DNA of 64,000 bases from Nocardia sp. NBC_01503 (GTDB lineage Bacteria; Actinomycetota; Actinomycetes; Mycobacteriales; Mycobacteriaceae), in contig NZ_CP109596.1 of NCBI RefSeq assembly GCF_036327755.1, forward strand, positions 5,828,001 through 5,892,000. The letters are read 5' to 3'. Position 1 is the first letter of the stretch. Each line of letters begins with the position of its first letter. The translations under genes and the position numbers were made by a program. Below are positions 50,188 through 58,468 of the stretch, piece by piece. The notes beneath the pieces were generated by a model. The model was given only the letters and a program-made list of their open reading frames with translations. It did not search any database and was not told the DNA's origin.

Positions 50188-52332
50188 TTATCCCTTCACC
50201 TTGGTGAGCGAGCGGTTGGCGGCCTCGACCACTGCCTCGGTGGTGATGCCGAACTCGCGGAACAGCGTCTTGTAGTCGGCCGAGGCACCGAAATGCTCGA
50301 TCGACACGATTTCACCGGCATCGCCGACGAATCGGTACCACGGCATGCCGATTCCGGCCTCCACCGTGACCCGCGCCTTCACCGAAGGCGGCAGTACCTC
50401 ATCACGGTAGGACTGATCCTGCGCGTCGAACCACTCCACACACGGCATGGACACCACGCGGGTGCCGACGCCCTGCGCCTCGAGCGTAGCGCGCGCGTCC
50501 ACCGCGAGCTGCAGCTCCGAACCGGTGGCGATCAGGATCACCTGCGGTGTGGCGGTGGAGGATTCGGCCAGCACGTAACCGCCCTTGCGGACGCCCTCGT
50601 AGGAGGTGCCCTCCTGGATCGGCAGGTCCTGACGGGTCAGCGCCAGCGCCGACGGGCCGTCCTGATGCGGTGCGTCCGCGGGCACGAAGTGCGAATGCCG
50701 TTCGGCGGAGTCACGTTCCAGGATGGTGCGCCAGGCGTAGGCGGTCTCATTGGCATCGCCCGGGCGGACCACATTCAGGCCCGGGATGGCGCGCAGTGCG
50801 GCCAGGTGCTCGATCGGCTGATGCGTGGGACCGTCCTCGCCCAGGCCGATGGAGTCGTGCGTCCACACGTAGGTGACCGGGGTGCGCATGAGCGCGCCCA
50901 GGCGCACGGCGGGCCGCATGTAATCGGAGAACACCAGGAAGGTGCCGCCGTAGGGCCGCGTCGGACCGTGCAGCGCAATGCCATTGAGGATCGAGCCCAT
51001 GGCGTGCTCACGCACACCGAAGTGCAGCGTGCGGCCGTACGGATCGGCCTTCCACATACCGGTGGAGATGTCCTGCGGGCCGAAGCTCGGGGTGTTCGGC
51101 ATGGTGGTGTTGTTGGACTCGGCGAGGTCGGCCGAACCGCCCCACAGCTCCGGCAGCACGGGGGCCAGCGCCGCGAGCACCGCACCGGACGCCTTACGGG
51201 TGGCCATGCCCTTGGGGTCGGCGGGCCAGGACGGCAGCGAGTCGGCCCAGCCCTGCGGCAGGCTGCGGGTCTGCAGGCGATCGAAGAGCGCCTTGTTCTC
51301 CGGGTTGGCCGCGGCCCACGCGTCGAACCGGTCCTGCCAAGCGGCCTTGGCGGCCTTGGCGCGATCGGCGACCTGGCCGCGGGTGTGGGCGATGACCGCG
51401 TCGTCCACCTCGAAGCTCTGTTCCGGATCGAAGCCCAGCACCTTCTTGGTGGCGGCGACCTCGTCCTTGCCCAGCGCCGCGCCGTGCGCGCCGCCGGTGT
51501 TCATCTTGGTGGGGGCCGGGAAGCCGATGATGGTGCGCAGCAGGATGATCGAGGGCTTATCGGTCACGGCCTGCGCCGCGGTGACGGCCTCTTCGATGGC
51601 GGTCACGTTCTCGCCGCCCTCGACGACCTGCACATGCCAGTCGTAGGCGCGGTAGCGCGCGGCGACATCCTCGGTGAAGGCGATGCGGGTGTCGTCCTCG
51701 ATGGAGATCCGGTTGTCGTCGTAGAAGACGATCAGATTGCCCAGCTGCTGCGTGCCCGCCAGTGAGGACGCCTCGGAGGTGACGCCCTCCTCCAGATCGC
51801 CATCGGAGGCGATGACGTAGATGAAGTGGTCGAACGCGCTCGCACCCTGCGCCGCGGCCGGATCGAAGAGCCCGCGCTCACGCCGTGACGCCATCGACAT
51901 GCCGACCGCCGAGGCCAGACCCTGACCCAGCGGGCCGGTGGTGATCTCCACGCCATTGGTGTGCCGGTACTCCGGGTGACCCGGGGTCAGCGAACCCCAC
52001 TTGCGCAGGTTGACAAGGTCGTTCAGCTCCAGACCGAAACCCGCCAGGTACAGCTGCACGTACTGGGTCAGGCTGGAGTGGCCGCAGGACAGCACGAAAC
52101 GGTCGCGCCCCACCCACTCCGGATCGCTCGGATCGATGCGCATGACACGCTGAAACAGCGTGTATGCCAACGGCGCCAGGCTCATTGCGGTGCCCGGGTG
52201 ACCGTTTCCGGCGTTCTGCACCGCGTCCGCGGCGAGGATTCGGGCCGTATCCACGGCCCTGGTGTCCACTTCGGACCAGTCGGCGGGGTGATGCGGCTGA
52301 GTGAGGGCGCGGATGTCGTCTGTGACTGACAC
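50188..52332 (-). CDS. tkt: Transketolase
   Basis: A 714-residue ThDP enzyme that transfers two-carbon units in the pentose-phosphate pathway. ThDP-binding GDLEEGVTSEASSLAGTQQLGNLIVFYDDN is present in the N-terminal domain, HGPTR-type and VREHAMG in the middle domain, and DSIGLGEDGPTHQP plus the C-terminal domain later. GTG start at 52332 follows AGGAGAACC. First gene of the operon, divergent from ctaB by 386 bp. Length and motifs are normal. Confidence 0.96.
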   Translation of the reverse strand: MSVTDDIRALTQPHHPADWSEVDTRAVDTARILAADAVQNAGNGHPGTAMSLAPLAYTLFQRVMRIDPSDPEWVGRDRFVLSCGHSSLTQYVQLYLAGFGLELNDLVNLRKWGSLTPGHPEYRHTNGVEITTGPLGQGLASAVGMSMASRRERGLFDPAAAQGASAFDHFIYVIASDGDLEEGVTSEASSLAGTQQLGNLIVFYDDNRISIEDDTRIAFTEDVAARYRAYDWHVQVVEGGENVTAIEEAVTAAQAVTDKPSIILLRTIIGFPAPTKMNTGGAHGAALGKDEVAATKKVLGFDPEQSFEVDDAVIAHTRGQVADRAKAAKAAWQDRFDAWAAANPENKALFDRLQTRSLPQGWADSLPSWPADPKGMATRKASGAVLAALAPVLPELWGGSADLAESNNTTMPNTPSFGPQDISTGMWKADPYGRTLHFGVREHAMGSILNGIALHGPTRPYGGTFLVFSDYMRPAVRLGALMRTPVTYVWTHDSIGLGEDGPTHQPIEHLAALRAIPGLNVVRPGDANETAYAWRTILERDSAERHSHFVPADAPHQDGPSALALTRQDLPIQEGTSYEGVRKGGYVLAESSTATPQVILIATGSELQLAVDARATLEAQGVGTRVVSMPCVEWFDAQDQSYRDEVLPPSVKARVTVEAGIGMPWYRFVGDAGEIVSIEHFGASADYKTLFREFGITTEAVVEAANRSLTKVKG

Positions 52333-52718
52333 GACCGAGGTTCTCCTGACCTTCTCGTGAACACTGAATTGTCGGCGGCTTCGCTGGCGGCGCGATGCGC
52401 CGAGTCGATCATCCGACAGCGCACCGGACTATCCACCACCCTAAAGGTGACGGATTCCGCGCCACGCGGGAACCCGCGTTCACCGGCCGACGTGTCGCTG
52501 TTCGTCACCTCGCGCGGACCTGTCCGTGACCCCCGCAAGATCGAGTCGCGGACATATCTCGGTGCGCCAGGGCCGGACCTGGACGAGAGCACGGTCGGCG
52601 TGGGTCTACCATGCTCTGTAGTAGTAGCCGCGCCGGCACAGTCTTGTCTTCAAGGGGAACGGCAGAGCGCGCTGCTAGTTCCAGACCGGATCAAGTGCAC
52701 GGCGTGCGAGGAGAAACA
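52333..52718. promoter_or_regulatory. Divergent promoter region of tkt and ctaB
   Basis: 386 bp between tkt (left) and ctaB (right) with no gene on either strand that I can support. It must hold both promoters. GAGGAGAAA at about 52710 is the ribosome site of ctaB. No clear dyad larger than 6 bp was seen. Confidence 0.5.
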
Positions 52719-53705
52719 GTGCGGATTGGGCAACAGCCGGGTGGCGCTCACGGCTCCTCCGGGACGGTGCTGGCCGACCGCGTCACGGGCAGCGGACCGC
52801 TGTCCGCTGGCGTCCGTCGGGTACTCGCCTATATCGCGCTCACCAAACCCCGCGTCATCGAATTGCTGCTGGTGGCAACGATTCCCACCATGCTGCTGGC
52901 CGATCGCGGGCATGCGGATCTGGGATTGATCCTGGCGACGCTGTTCGGTGGCTGGATGGGCGCGGCCTCGGCGAACACGCTGAACTGCGTGGCGGACGCC
53001 GATATCGACAAGGTGATGAAGCGGACCTCCAAGCGTCCGCTCGCGCGTGAAGCGGTACCGACCCGGAACGCGGCCGTCTTCGGCATCGCGCTCGGATTGG
53101 GATCGTTCGCGTGGCTGTGGTGGCAGGCGAATCTGCTCAGCGGTGTGCTCGTGGTGGCGACGATCCTGTTCTACGTCTTCGTCTACACGCTCGGGCTCAA
53201 GCGCCGCACCTCGCAGAATGTGATCTGGGGTGGCGCGGCCGGATGTATGCCCGCGCTCGTCGGCTGGTCCGCGGTCACCGGCAATATCGGCTGGCCCGCG
53301 ATCGTGCTGTTCCTGATCATCTTCTTCTGGACGCCGCCGCACACCTGGGCGCTGGCCATGCGCTACAAGGAGGACTACAAGGCCGCGGGCGTGCCCATGC
53401 TGCCGGTGGTCGCCACCGAGCAGGTCGTCACCAAGCAGATCGTCATCTACACCTGGCTGACCGTGCTGGCCACGCTCGCCCTGGTGCCCGCGGCCGGAGC
53501 CATCTACGCCGCCGTGGCGATCGCCGCCGGCGCCTGGTTCCTGCTGATGGCGCATCAGCTGTACTCCGGTGTGCGTCGCGGTGAGCCGGTGAAGCCGCTG
53601 CGTCTGTTCCTGCAGTCGAACAACTACCTCGCGGTGGTCTTCTGCGGTCTGGCCGTCGACTCGGTCATGGGCTGGAACACCCTGGGCCACATCGCCTTCG
53701 GCTGA
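52719..53705 (+). CDS. ctaB: Heme O synthase (protoheme IX farnesyltransferase)
   Basis: It farnesylates heme B to heme O for aa3-type cytochrome oxidase. The 328-residue UbiA-type membrane protein has about nine helices; the first Asp-rich motif is NCVADADIDKVMKRTSKRPL (Asp residues bind Mg-diphosphate) and the second lies in YKEDYKAAGVPMLP, preceded by FFWTPPHTWALAMRYK. GTG at 52719 follows GAGGAGAAACA. Divergent from the pentose-phosphate operon, as in mycobacteria. A strong terminator follows. Confidence 0.95.
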   Translation: MRIGQQPGGAHGSSGTVLADRVTGSGPLSAGVRRVLAYIALTKPRVIELLLVATIPTMLLADRGHADLGLILATLFGGWMGAASANTLNCVADADIDKVMKRTSKRPLAREAVPTRNAAVFGIALGLGSFAWLWWQANLLSGVLVVATILFYVFVYTLGLKRRTSQNVIWGGAAGCMPALVGWSAVTGNIGWPAIVLFLIIFFWTPPHTWALAMRYKEDYKAAGVPMLPVVATEQVVTKQIVIYTWLTVLATLALVPAAGAIYAAVAIAAGAWFLLMAHQLYSGVRRGEPVKPLRLFLQSNNYLAVVFCGLAVDSVMGWNTLGHIAFG

Positions 53706-53724
53706 CCGCACCCGCTCTGAAGGG

Positions 53725-53759
53725 AAACCGCCGCCGGACTCGAAGTCCGGCGGCGGTTT
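53725..53759 (+). terminator. Strong terminator of ctaB
   Basis: A 16-bp stem (53725-53740 with 53744-53759) closes on CGA and ends in TTTT. It lies 20 nt past ctaB and 4 nt from the end of the convergent gene, so it can serve both. Confidence 0.85.
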
Positions 53760-53763
53760 TCGT

Positions 53764-54675
53764 TCATTCGGCGCTCGCGCCGACTGTCTCGAGGACTGGT
53801 TCTCGGGCAGCGGGCTGCGGCTCGACGAACTCGGGTTCGGGTTCGGGCTCGGCGATAGATATCTCAGGCTCGGCGCTTGATGCGGGGTCGGCCTCGGCGA
53901 TCGGGGCATGCTCGGCCTCGGCGACCGGCTCGGCCTCGGCGACTGTCTCGCGCTGGGGGATCGGCTCGGCCTCGGCGACTGTCTCGGAGTGGGTGACTGT
54001 CTCGGCCTCGGCGACCGGCTCGGCCTCGACGACCGGCTCGGGCCGGGGGATCGGCGCGGGTTCGGGTGCGGCGATCGGTGCGGGCCGGGGCTCGGGCGCG
54101 GGCTGCCGCTCGGCAACGGCGTTGAGGTACTTCAACTCCGCCTTGAGCTCCGCGACCTCCGCGGCGCGCTCATCGCGCACCTCCTCCTGCTCGCGCAGGC
54201 TGATCCGCAGACTCTCGATCACATCGTTGACCGTGGAGAGCTTGCGATCGGCTCCCGCCAGCAGCCACTCGACCACGGCGCGCCGATCGACCTCGCCACT
54301 GACATCGGAGACCCACCGCACCGCGTACTCCAGCCACTCCTGCGGCCGGGGCATCTTCTCCTCATCCCACCCCTTGCGCTGCGCGGTCTTGGTGGAGAGG
54401 ATCTTCTCCCCGCCCTCACCCTTGGACAGCGAATTCACATGCACCAGGCTGATCTTGCCCGCGCTGGTCACCACCACGAGCAGTCGATATTTCCCCGCCA
54501 GATGCATTCGCAATTCGGCGGCACCGCGACCGTCGGCGTCCATGGCGCCGAGCCACGGCCCCTCCGCGGCCTCGATGATCGACTCCAGAATCCCCAGTTG
54601 CCCCACGCCGCGCCGCAATCGGGTCGCGCGTTTGCGCAAGTCCTCGGGGGTATCTCTCATCTGATCCCAGTGCAT
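53764..54675 (-). CDS. Coiled-coil protein with Glu-Pro/Ala repeat tail
   Basis: A 303-residue protein of unknown function. The N-terminal 165 residues look globular (HWDQMRDTPEDLRKRATRLRRG at the start, RLLVVVTSAGKISLVHVNS, later WLEYAVRWVSDVSGEVDRR). A short coiled coil follows (EQEEVRDERAAEVAELKAELKYL). The last 110 residues are a low-complexity tail of EAEPVAEAE and PEP units encoded by near-repeat DNA at about 53860-54090. It could be a scaffold or cell-surface linker, but I do not recognise the family. Confidence 0.7.
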   Translation of the reverse strand: MHWDQMRDTPEDLRKRATRLRRGVGQLGILESIIEAAEGPWLGAMDADGRGAAELRMHLAGKYRLLVVVTSAGKISLVHVNSLSKGEGGEKILSTKTAQRKGWDEEKMPRPQEWLEYAVRWVSDVSGEVDRRAVVEWLLAGADRKLSTVNDVIESLRISLREQEEVRDERAAEVAELKAELKYLNAVAERQPAPEPRPAPIAAPEPAPIPRPEPVVEAEPVAEAETVTHSETVAEAEPIPQRETVAEAEPVAEAEHAPIAEADPASSAEPEISIAEPEPEPEFVEPQPAAREPVLETVGASAE

Positions 54676-54812
54676 AGCACCCGCTCTCTCCTCACCAGCC
54701 CCAAAACCTGCACTACTGAAGATATATGCGGATCCCCTCTGAACCCGACAGCGACAGCGTGCCGAACACGCGGTGATGTCGAACGGCTACCAGAGGGGAT
54801 GCGGATCGATGA

Positions 54813-55523
54813 TCAGTTGGGCGGGAACTGGCCGTTCGCGTGGACCGTGGTGCCGGTCAGGGTGAAGGTGACGGTGCTCGGGCCACCGGCGGGGCAGCAG
54901 AGCGGTTCGTCGGACTTGATCCAGCGGTAGTCGACCGAGACGGTGGTGCGGGTTTTGCCCGTGACCGTGGTGTAGCCGTAGGGCTTCGAGGTCGCGGTGC
55001 CCAGGTAGGTGCCGTTGGTGAAGTACAGGATGTGCGTGTACGGGTGGATATTGCCCGAGGTGACGATCAGGTAGGACAGCACACCGTCGCAGCCGTCGGC
55101 TATCGCGTCATTGCTGCCCCCTTCGACCTGCCACGGGCCGGATGCGGTCGCCGCGAGGCGTTTGATGGCCTGATCGGCGAGTGCGGAGTTCACATCGAAG
55201 CAGAGGCCGTGGCCGCTGCCGTTCGGGGCCGCGATGGTGGTGGCGGTCTGTGGCGCGGGCTTCTCGGTGACCGTGCTGGCCGGCGCGGGCTCGACGGCGG
55301 GGGCGTCGATGCCGCCGCCCGGGTCGGTCTGACCGGGTTGCGTACCCGGCTGTTCGGACTGGTCGACCGGTTGAGTCGGCCTGGTGGTCTGGGTCGCCGG
55401 GGCCGAGGCCGGGGCGGAGACCGAGCGGGTCGTGGAGGGTGCGGCGGACTGTGTTGTGGTGGAACCGCATCCGCTCAGCGCCAGTGTGAGACCCGCGGCG
55501 AGCACAGCTGTGGTGGCTTTCAT
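54813..55523 (-). CDS. LppP/LprE family lipoprotein
   Basis: A 236-residue lipoprotein. MKATTAVLAAGLTLALSGC gives the lipobox LSGC at residue 19. A Pro/Thr/Ser/Gln-rich spacer (about 22-95) leads to the LppP/LprE domain, with two Cys pairs (GLCFDVNS/DGCDGV and LCCPAGGP) and YRWIKSDEP. The family is specific to mycolic-acid actinobacteria and sits in the outer leaflet or cell wall; role unknown. ATG start at 55523. Confidence 0.85.
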   Translation of the reverse strand: MKATTAVLAAGLTLALSGCGSTTTQSAAPSTTRSVSAPASAPATQTTRPTQPVDQSEQPGTQPGQTDPGGGIDAPAVEPAPASTVTEKPAPQTATTIAAPNGSGHGLCFDVNSALADQAIKRLAATASGPWQVEGGSNDAIADGCDGVLSYLIVTSGNIHPYTHILYFTNGTYLGTATSKPYGYTTVTGKTRTTVSVDYRWIKSDEPLCCPAGGPSTVTFTLTGTTVHANGQFPPN

Positions 55524-55619
55524 CGATTTCCCTTCGGATCCCCCGATCCCGCATTGCGAGAGGACTATCTGGGAATCGGACCGGCTCGATGGCGCGTTAT
55601 CCGGGGGTTCATTCCGGAG

Positions 55620-55826
55620 GTGCCCAAAGATGCTGTGCCCCAGGAATTATGGGCATTCGTACCGGAATCCGGCGATGATTCGGCAACACCGGTCAAATGC
55701 TTGGTTCGGGACTGTCTGGTCTGCGATTACCTTCCATCGGAACCCGACTCGCCGTCCTCGGAGTGCACCCGTAGCAAACACCATGAGGGACAATGCGTTA
55801 TCCAGTGGCATGACCGACACCAGTGA
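55620..55826 (+). CDS. Possible small Cys-rich protein
   Basis: A 68-residue open frame starting at GTG 55620 with GGGGG upstream; it ends in a region of Cys and His (CLVRDCLVCDYL, ECTRSKHHEGQC) that could bind a metal. A TTG at 55554 would extend it by 22 residues. No family recognised. It precedes the immunity-like gene on the same strand. Coding status is uncertain. Confidence 0.3.
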   Translation: MPKDAVPQELWAFVPESGDDSATPVKCLVRDCLVCDYLPSEPDSPSSECTRSKHHEGQCVIQWHDRHQ

Positions 55827-55857
55827 CCGATGAGGGTTGGGAACCAGAACCTTGGGC

Positions 55858-56154
55858 GTGACGTACGAGCAGGCGCGGCAAACCATTCAGGCGTTCTTCG
55901 AATCCGACTGGCGTTGGGGCACATTCTGTCTCGACGACCGCACCATCACCGAGAACGACGAAATGTACGTCTTCAATGTCGGAGCCCGCGAATACCTGGT
56001 GGAGCGCGACCGCGCCTACGCCATCCTCGCCGGTATGCCCGTGGTCTACAAGAAGGACGGCCGCCTGGGCTCCCGCGCCTCCTCGGTGGTGGCCACCGAC
56101 TCCACCGTCCGCTCCCGCCCCAACCCGAACCCCACCCTCACCATCCCCCATTGA
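55858..56154 (+). CDS. Imm35/YrhB-like protein
   Basis: A 98-residue protein resembling the YrhB/Imm35 group of small immunity-like proteins: TYEQARQTIQAFFESD, a central WGTFCLDDRTI-type strand, the EYLVERDRAYAILAGMPVVYKKDGRLGS block. Such proteins often neutralise secreted toxins. No toxin gene is next to it; the neighbours are a lipoprotein (divergent) and a DUF6194 gene. GTG start at 55858 is tentative as no clear ribosome site is visible. Confidence 0.6.
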   Translation: MTYEQARQTIQAFFESDWRWGTFCLDDRTITENDEMYVFNVGAREYLVERDRAYAILAGMPVVYKKDGRLGSRASSVVATDSTVRSRPNPNPTLTIPH

Positions 56155-56237
56155 CAGCAGTTTGAGACTTTCGATGCCATGAACAGGAAGTTCAGAGACA
56201 AATCCTCACCGGGATCTTCAATGGCACGTTGGAATCC

Positions 56238-56705
56238 ATGACCATCGAAGAAATCACCGCCCACGTCGAGTCCCTCGGCGGCACCCTCACCCTGGCCCCC
56301 GCCCCCGGCGACCCCGCCTACCCCGAAATCGCCTGGGGCGACCATTTCTTCTACTACGCCCCCGGCGGCGAAGTCCCCACCACAACCCAGCCCTTCGCCA
56401 CCATCATCACCAAGGACTATCCCGACGACTCCACCTCGAACCTCAACCGCCCCAACACCTTCCGCCTGAACATCCACGCGGGCGCCGAAGCCTTCACCGC
56501 CCAGCTGGGCTACACCCCACGAGAATCCTCCACCCACCCCGCCGACCCGACCACGAAAGACGCCTTCTTCCCCCACCCCGTCTACGCCACTGCCGCCTGG
56601 CTCTCGGTAATCAACCCCGGCCCCCACACCGCCCGAACGGTACGAGACCTCCTGGACGCAGCCCACACCCGCGCCCGCGCCCGCTACGACCGCCGCGCCG
56701 ACTAG
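56238..56705 (+). CDS. DUF6194 family protein
   Basis: A 155-residue cytosolic protein matching DUF6194: TIEEITAHVESLGGTLTL, WGDHFFYYAPGGEVPTTTQPFATI, KDYPDDSTSNLNRPNTFRLNIHAG and a final ARTVRDLLDAAHTRA. No catalytic site is known. Start ATG at 56238. It follows the Imm35-like gene by 83 nt on the same strand; both are adaptive-looking genes in a spacious region. Confidence 0.8.
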   Translation: MTIEEITAHVESLGGTLTLAPAPGDPAYPEIAWGDHFFYYAPGGEVPTTTQPFATIITKDYPDDSTSNLNRPNTFRLNIHAGAEAFTAQLGYTPRESSTHPADPTTKDAFFPHPVYATAAWLSVINPGPHTARTVRDLLDAAHTRARARYDRRAD

Positions 56706-56769
56706 CCCGGGGCAGCTACCCGGCTGTGCCGAAGGCGTTGATGGATCGATGGAATCCGAAGGGGGAAGG

Positions 56770-58257
56770 TCAGCAGCCGGGCTGGAGGGGGAAGCAGGGG
56801 GGAGCGACGGTTGTCTTCGGGATGGTGGGGTCGGTCGTGGTGGTGGCGGTCGAGGAGGGGCGGTGGACCGCGGAGGTCGGGTGGGTGGGGGTGTTCTTAT
56901 CCGTGCTGCCGGTGGAGCCGCCGGTGCACATGGCGGCCACGGCCAGGATCAGGACCACCAGGATCAGGCCGAGGACGATCGGGAGGTCCTTGCGGCGGCG
57001 CGGACGCGGGGGTACGGCCGCGTTGTTCGGCTGGTTCCAGATGGGGAAACCGGGAGCCGCGGGTTGGGACGGTGCGGCGGAATAGCTTGCCTGCGGGCTC
57101 GATTCGACGGGTGGACCGCCCTGTTGGCGTGGGGGTTGATTGCCCTGCCATCCGGACTGCGGCTGGCGGGCCTGCTGGGGGCCGGGGCCCTGCGGGAACC
57201 CTTGCCCGGCTTGGCTTTGCGAGAAGCCCTGCGCGGGTTGGCCTTGCGGGTAACCCTGTCCGGCCGGGCCTTGCGGAGATCCTTGTCCGCCCGGACCCGG
57301 TGGGGCTCCGCCGGCGGGTTGGTCGTGGTGTTCGGAGGAGCCGGTGACGGCACGATAGGCGGCGGCCGCCGCGGCGGCACCGGCGATTCCCGCACCCGCC
57401 GCGGCGACACGGCCGCCGGTGGATGAGGACTTCCGGGCGGGTTCACCGCCTGGGGACTCGCCCGAACCGCCGGGCGCGGCGGACTTGCGCGGCTCCCCTT
57501 GGCCGCCGGAAGGGCCTACGCCGCTGGATGATTCGGTATCCACCGCGCTCGTGCGGCTCGGTGGCGCGGCCGGTGGCTCGGATTGCACCGGAACCGACGG
57601 CACCACTACGGTCGGCGCGGCGGACATCGGCAGGGCCGAACTGCGCGCGGACTCCGGCGGTTGGAAACCCTCCGAGACGAGATCGGAGTATGTTGCCGCG
57701 GCGGCGAATCCGAGCGCGCCCAGCGCCTGGCCCACCTGTGCGGCATCCCAGGAGGGTGCGGCGCCCTCGGCGAGACTGGTGAAGTAGTTGCGCAGCGAGG
57801 ACGGCCCATCGCCGATCAGCACGTCGATACCGGGTGGGAGCGTGCCCTTTTCGAGCTTCACGCGACTACCCAGCTGGGGGACCAGCAGTACCAGTCCGCT
57901 GACCGGAACATTCTCCCGCCCGGGCGCGGAGCGGAGCTGGCGGGCCAGCTCCATGGTCTGGCGTCGCACCCGTTCGAGGGGATCGGCGTCACCGTCGATG
58001 GGCGCGGGTTTACCGTCGACCGTCCAGGGCTCGCCCTCGGCGCAGGAGAGGGTTCCGGTGACCCGTTCGGCGAAGGCGTGCACCCCCAGCACCACGCTGG
58101 TCTGCGGTGTCCACACCACGATATCGGCGTCCTGGCACTGCACGATGGCGATACCGGGTACGGCGTGCGGGCCGCTCCAGGATTTGAGCCAGTTCACCAC
58201 GGTGCGTTCGGTGCCCGACAGCCGTGACGGGTCGTCGTTGCGGACCTTCACCAACAT
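56770..58257 (-). CDS. NERD-like membrane protein with Gln-Gly-Pro repeats
   Basis: A 495-residue protein of mixed architecture. The N-terminal 210 residues are globular and resemble the NERD nuclease-related fold in outline (DADIVVWTPQTSVVLGVH, PLERVRRQTMELARQL), without a certain catalytic site. Then comes a disordered region with G-Q-G-x-P-Q-G repeats (about 320-420), one transmembrane helix near 430-450 (PIVLGLILVVLILAVAAMC), and a short external Thr/Ser-rich tail. Related proteins occur in Nocardia and Rhodococcus. ATG start at 58257. Confidence 0.65.
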   Translation of the reverse strand: MLVKVRNDDPSRLSGTERTVVNWLKSWSGPHAVPGIAIVQCQDADIVVWTPQTSVVLGVHAFAERVTGTLSCAEGEPWTVDGKPAPIDGDADPLERVRRQTMELARQLRSAPGRENVPVSGLVLLVPQLGSRVKLEKGTLPPGIDVLIGDGPSSLRNYFTSLAEGAAPSWDAAQVGQALGALGFAAAATYSDLVSEGFQPPESARSSALPMSAAPTVVVPSVPVQSEPPAAPPSRTSAVDTESSSGVGPSGGQGEPRKSAAPGGSGESPGGEPARKSSSTGGRVAAAGAGIAGAAAAAAAYRAVTGSSEHHDQPAGGAPPGPGGQGSPQGPAGQGYPQGQPAQGFSQSQAGQGFPQGPGPQQARQPQSGWQGNQPPRQQGGPPVESSPQASYSAAPSQPAAPGFPIWNQPNNAAVPPRPRRRKDLPIVLGLILVVLILAVAAMCTGGSTGSTDKNTPTHPTSAVHRPSSTATTTTDPTIPKTTVAPPCFPLQPGC

Positions 58258-58468
58258 CCAAGACCACCTCTGACCGATGCCTCTACCTGCCGTCCGCCCG
58301 AACGGTCGCCGCGACTACCTTACGGTGTCCCGGTGTGGGGTCGCGATGAATCGTCTTGCGCGGCAGCAAGATCATTCTGCATGGTGCTCGGTGTTGTCGC
58401 GCCCGGGGCGGCCTACTCGTGGGTTCCGGACCAAAAGGACCAACCGCCCGGGACGTCACCGCGCGGGG

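Noticed and set aside
52333..52718. A gene between tkt and ctaB
   Set aside because: Open frames here lack ribosome sites and motifs; the stretch is better read as a divergent promoter region.
53860..54090. CRISPR-like short repeats
   Set aside because: The units are in-frame codons of the EAEPV tail without regular spacers.
54840..55523. Long plus-strand open frame opposite the LppP/LprE gene
   Set aside because: Gly/Arg-rich antisense shadow; only its last part after 55554 might be coding and is listed separately.
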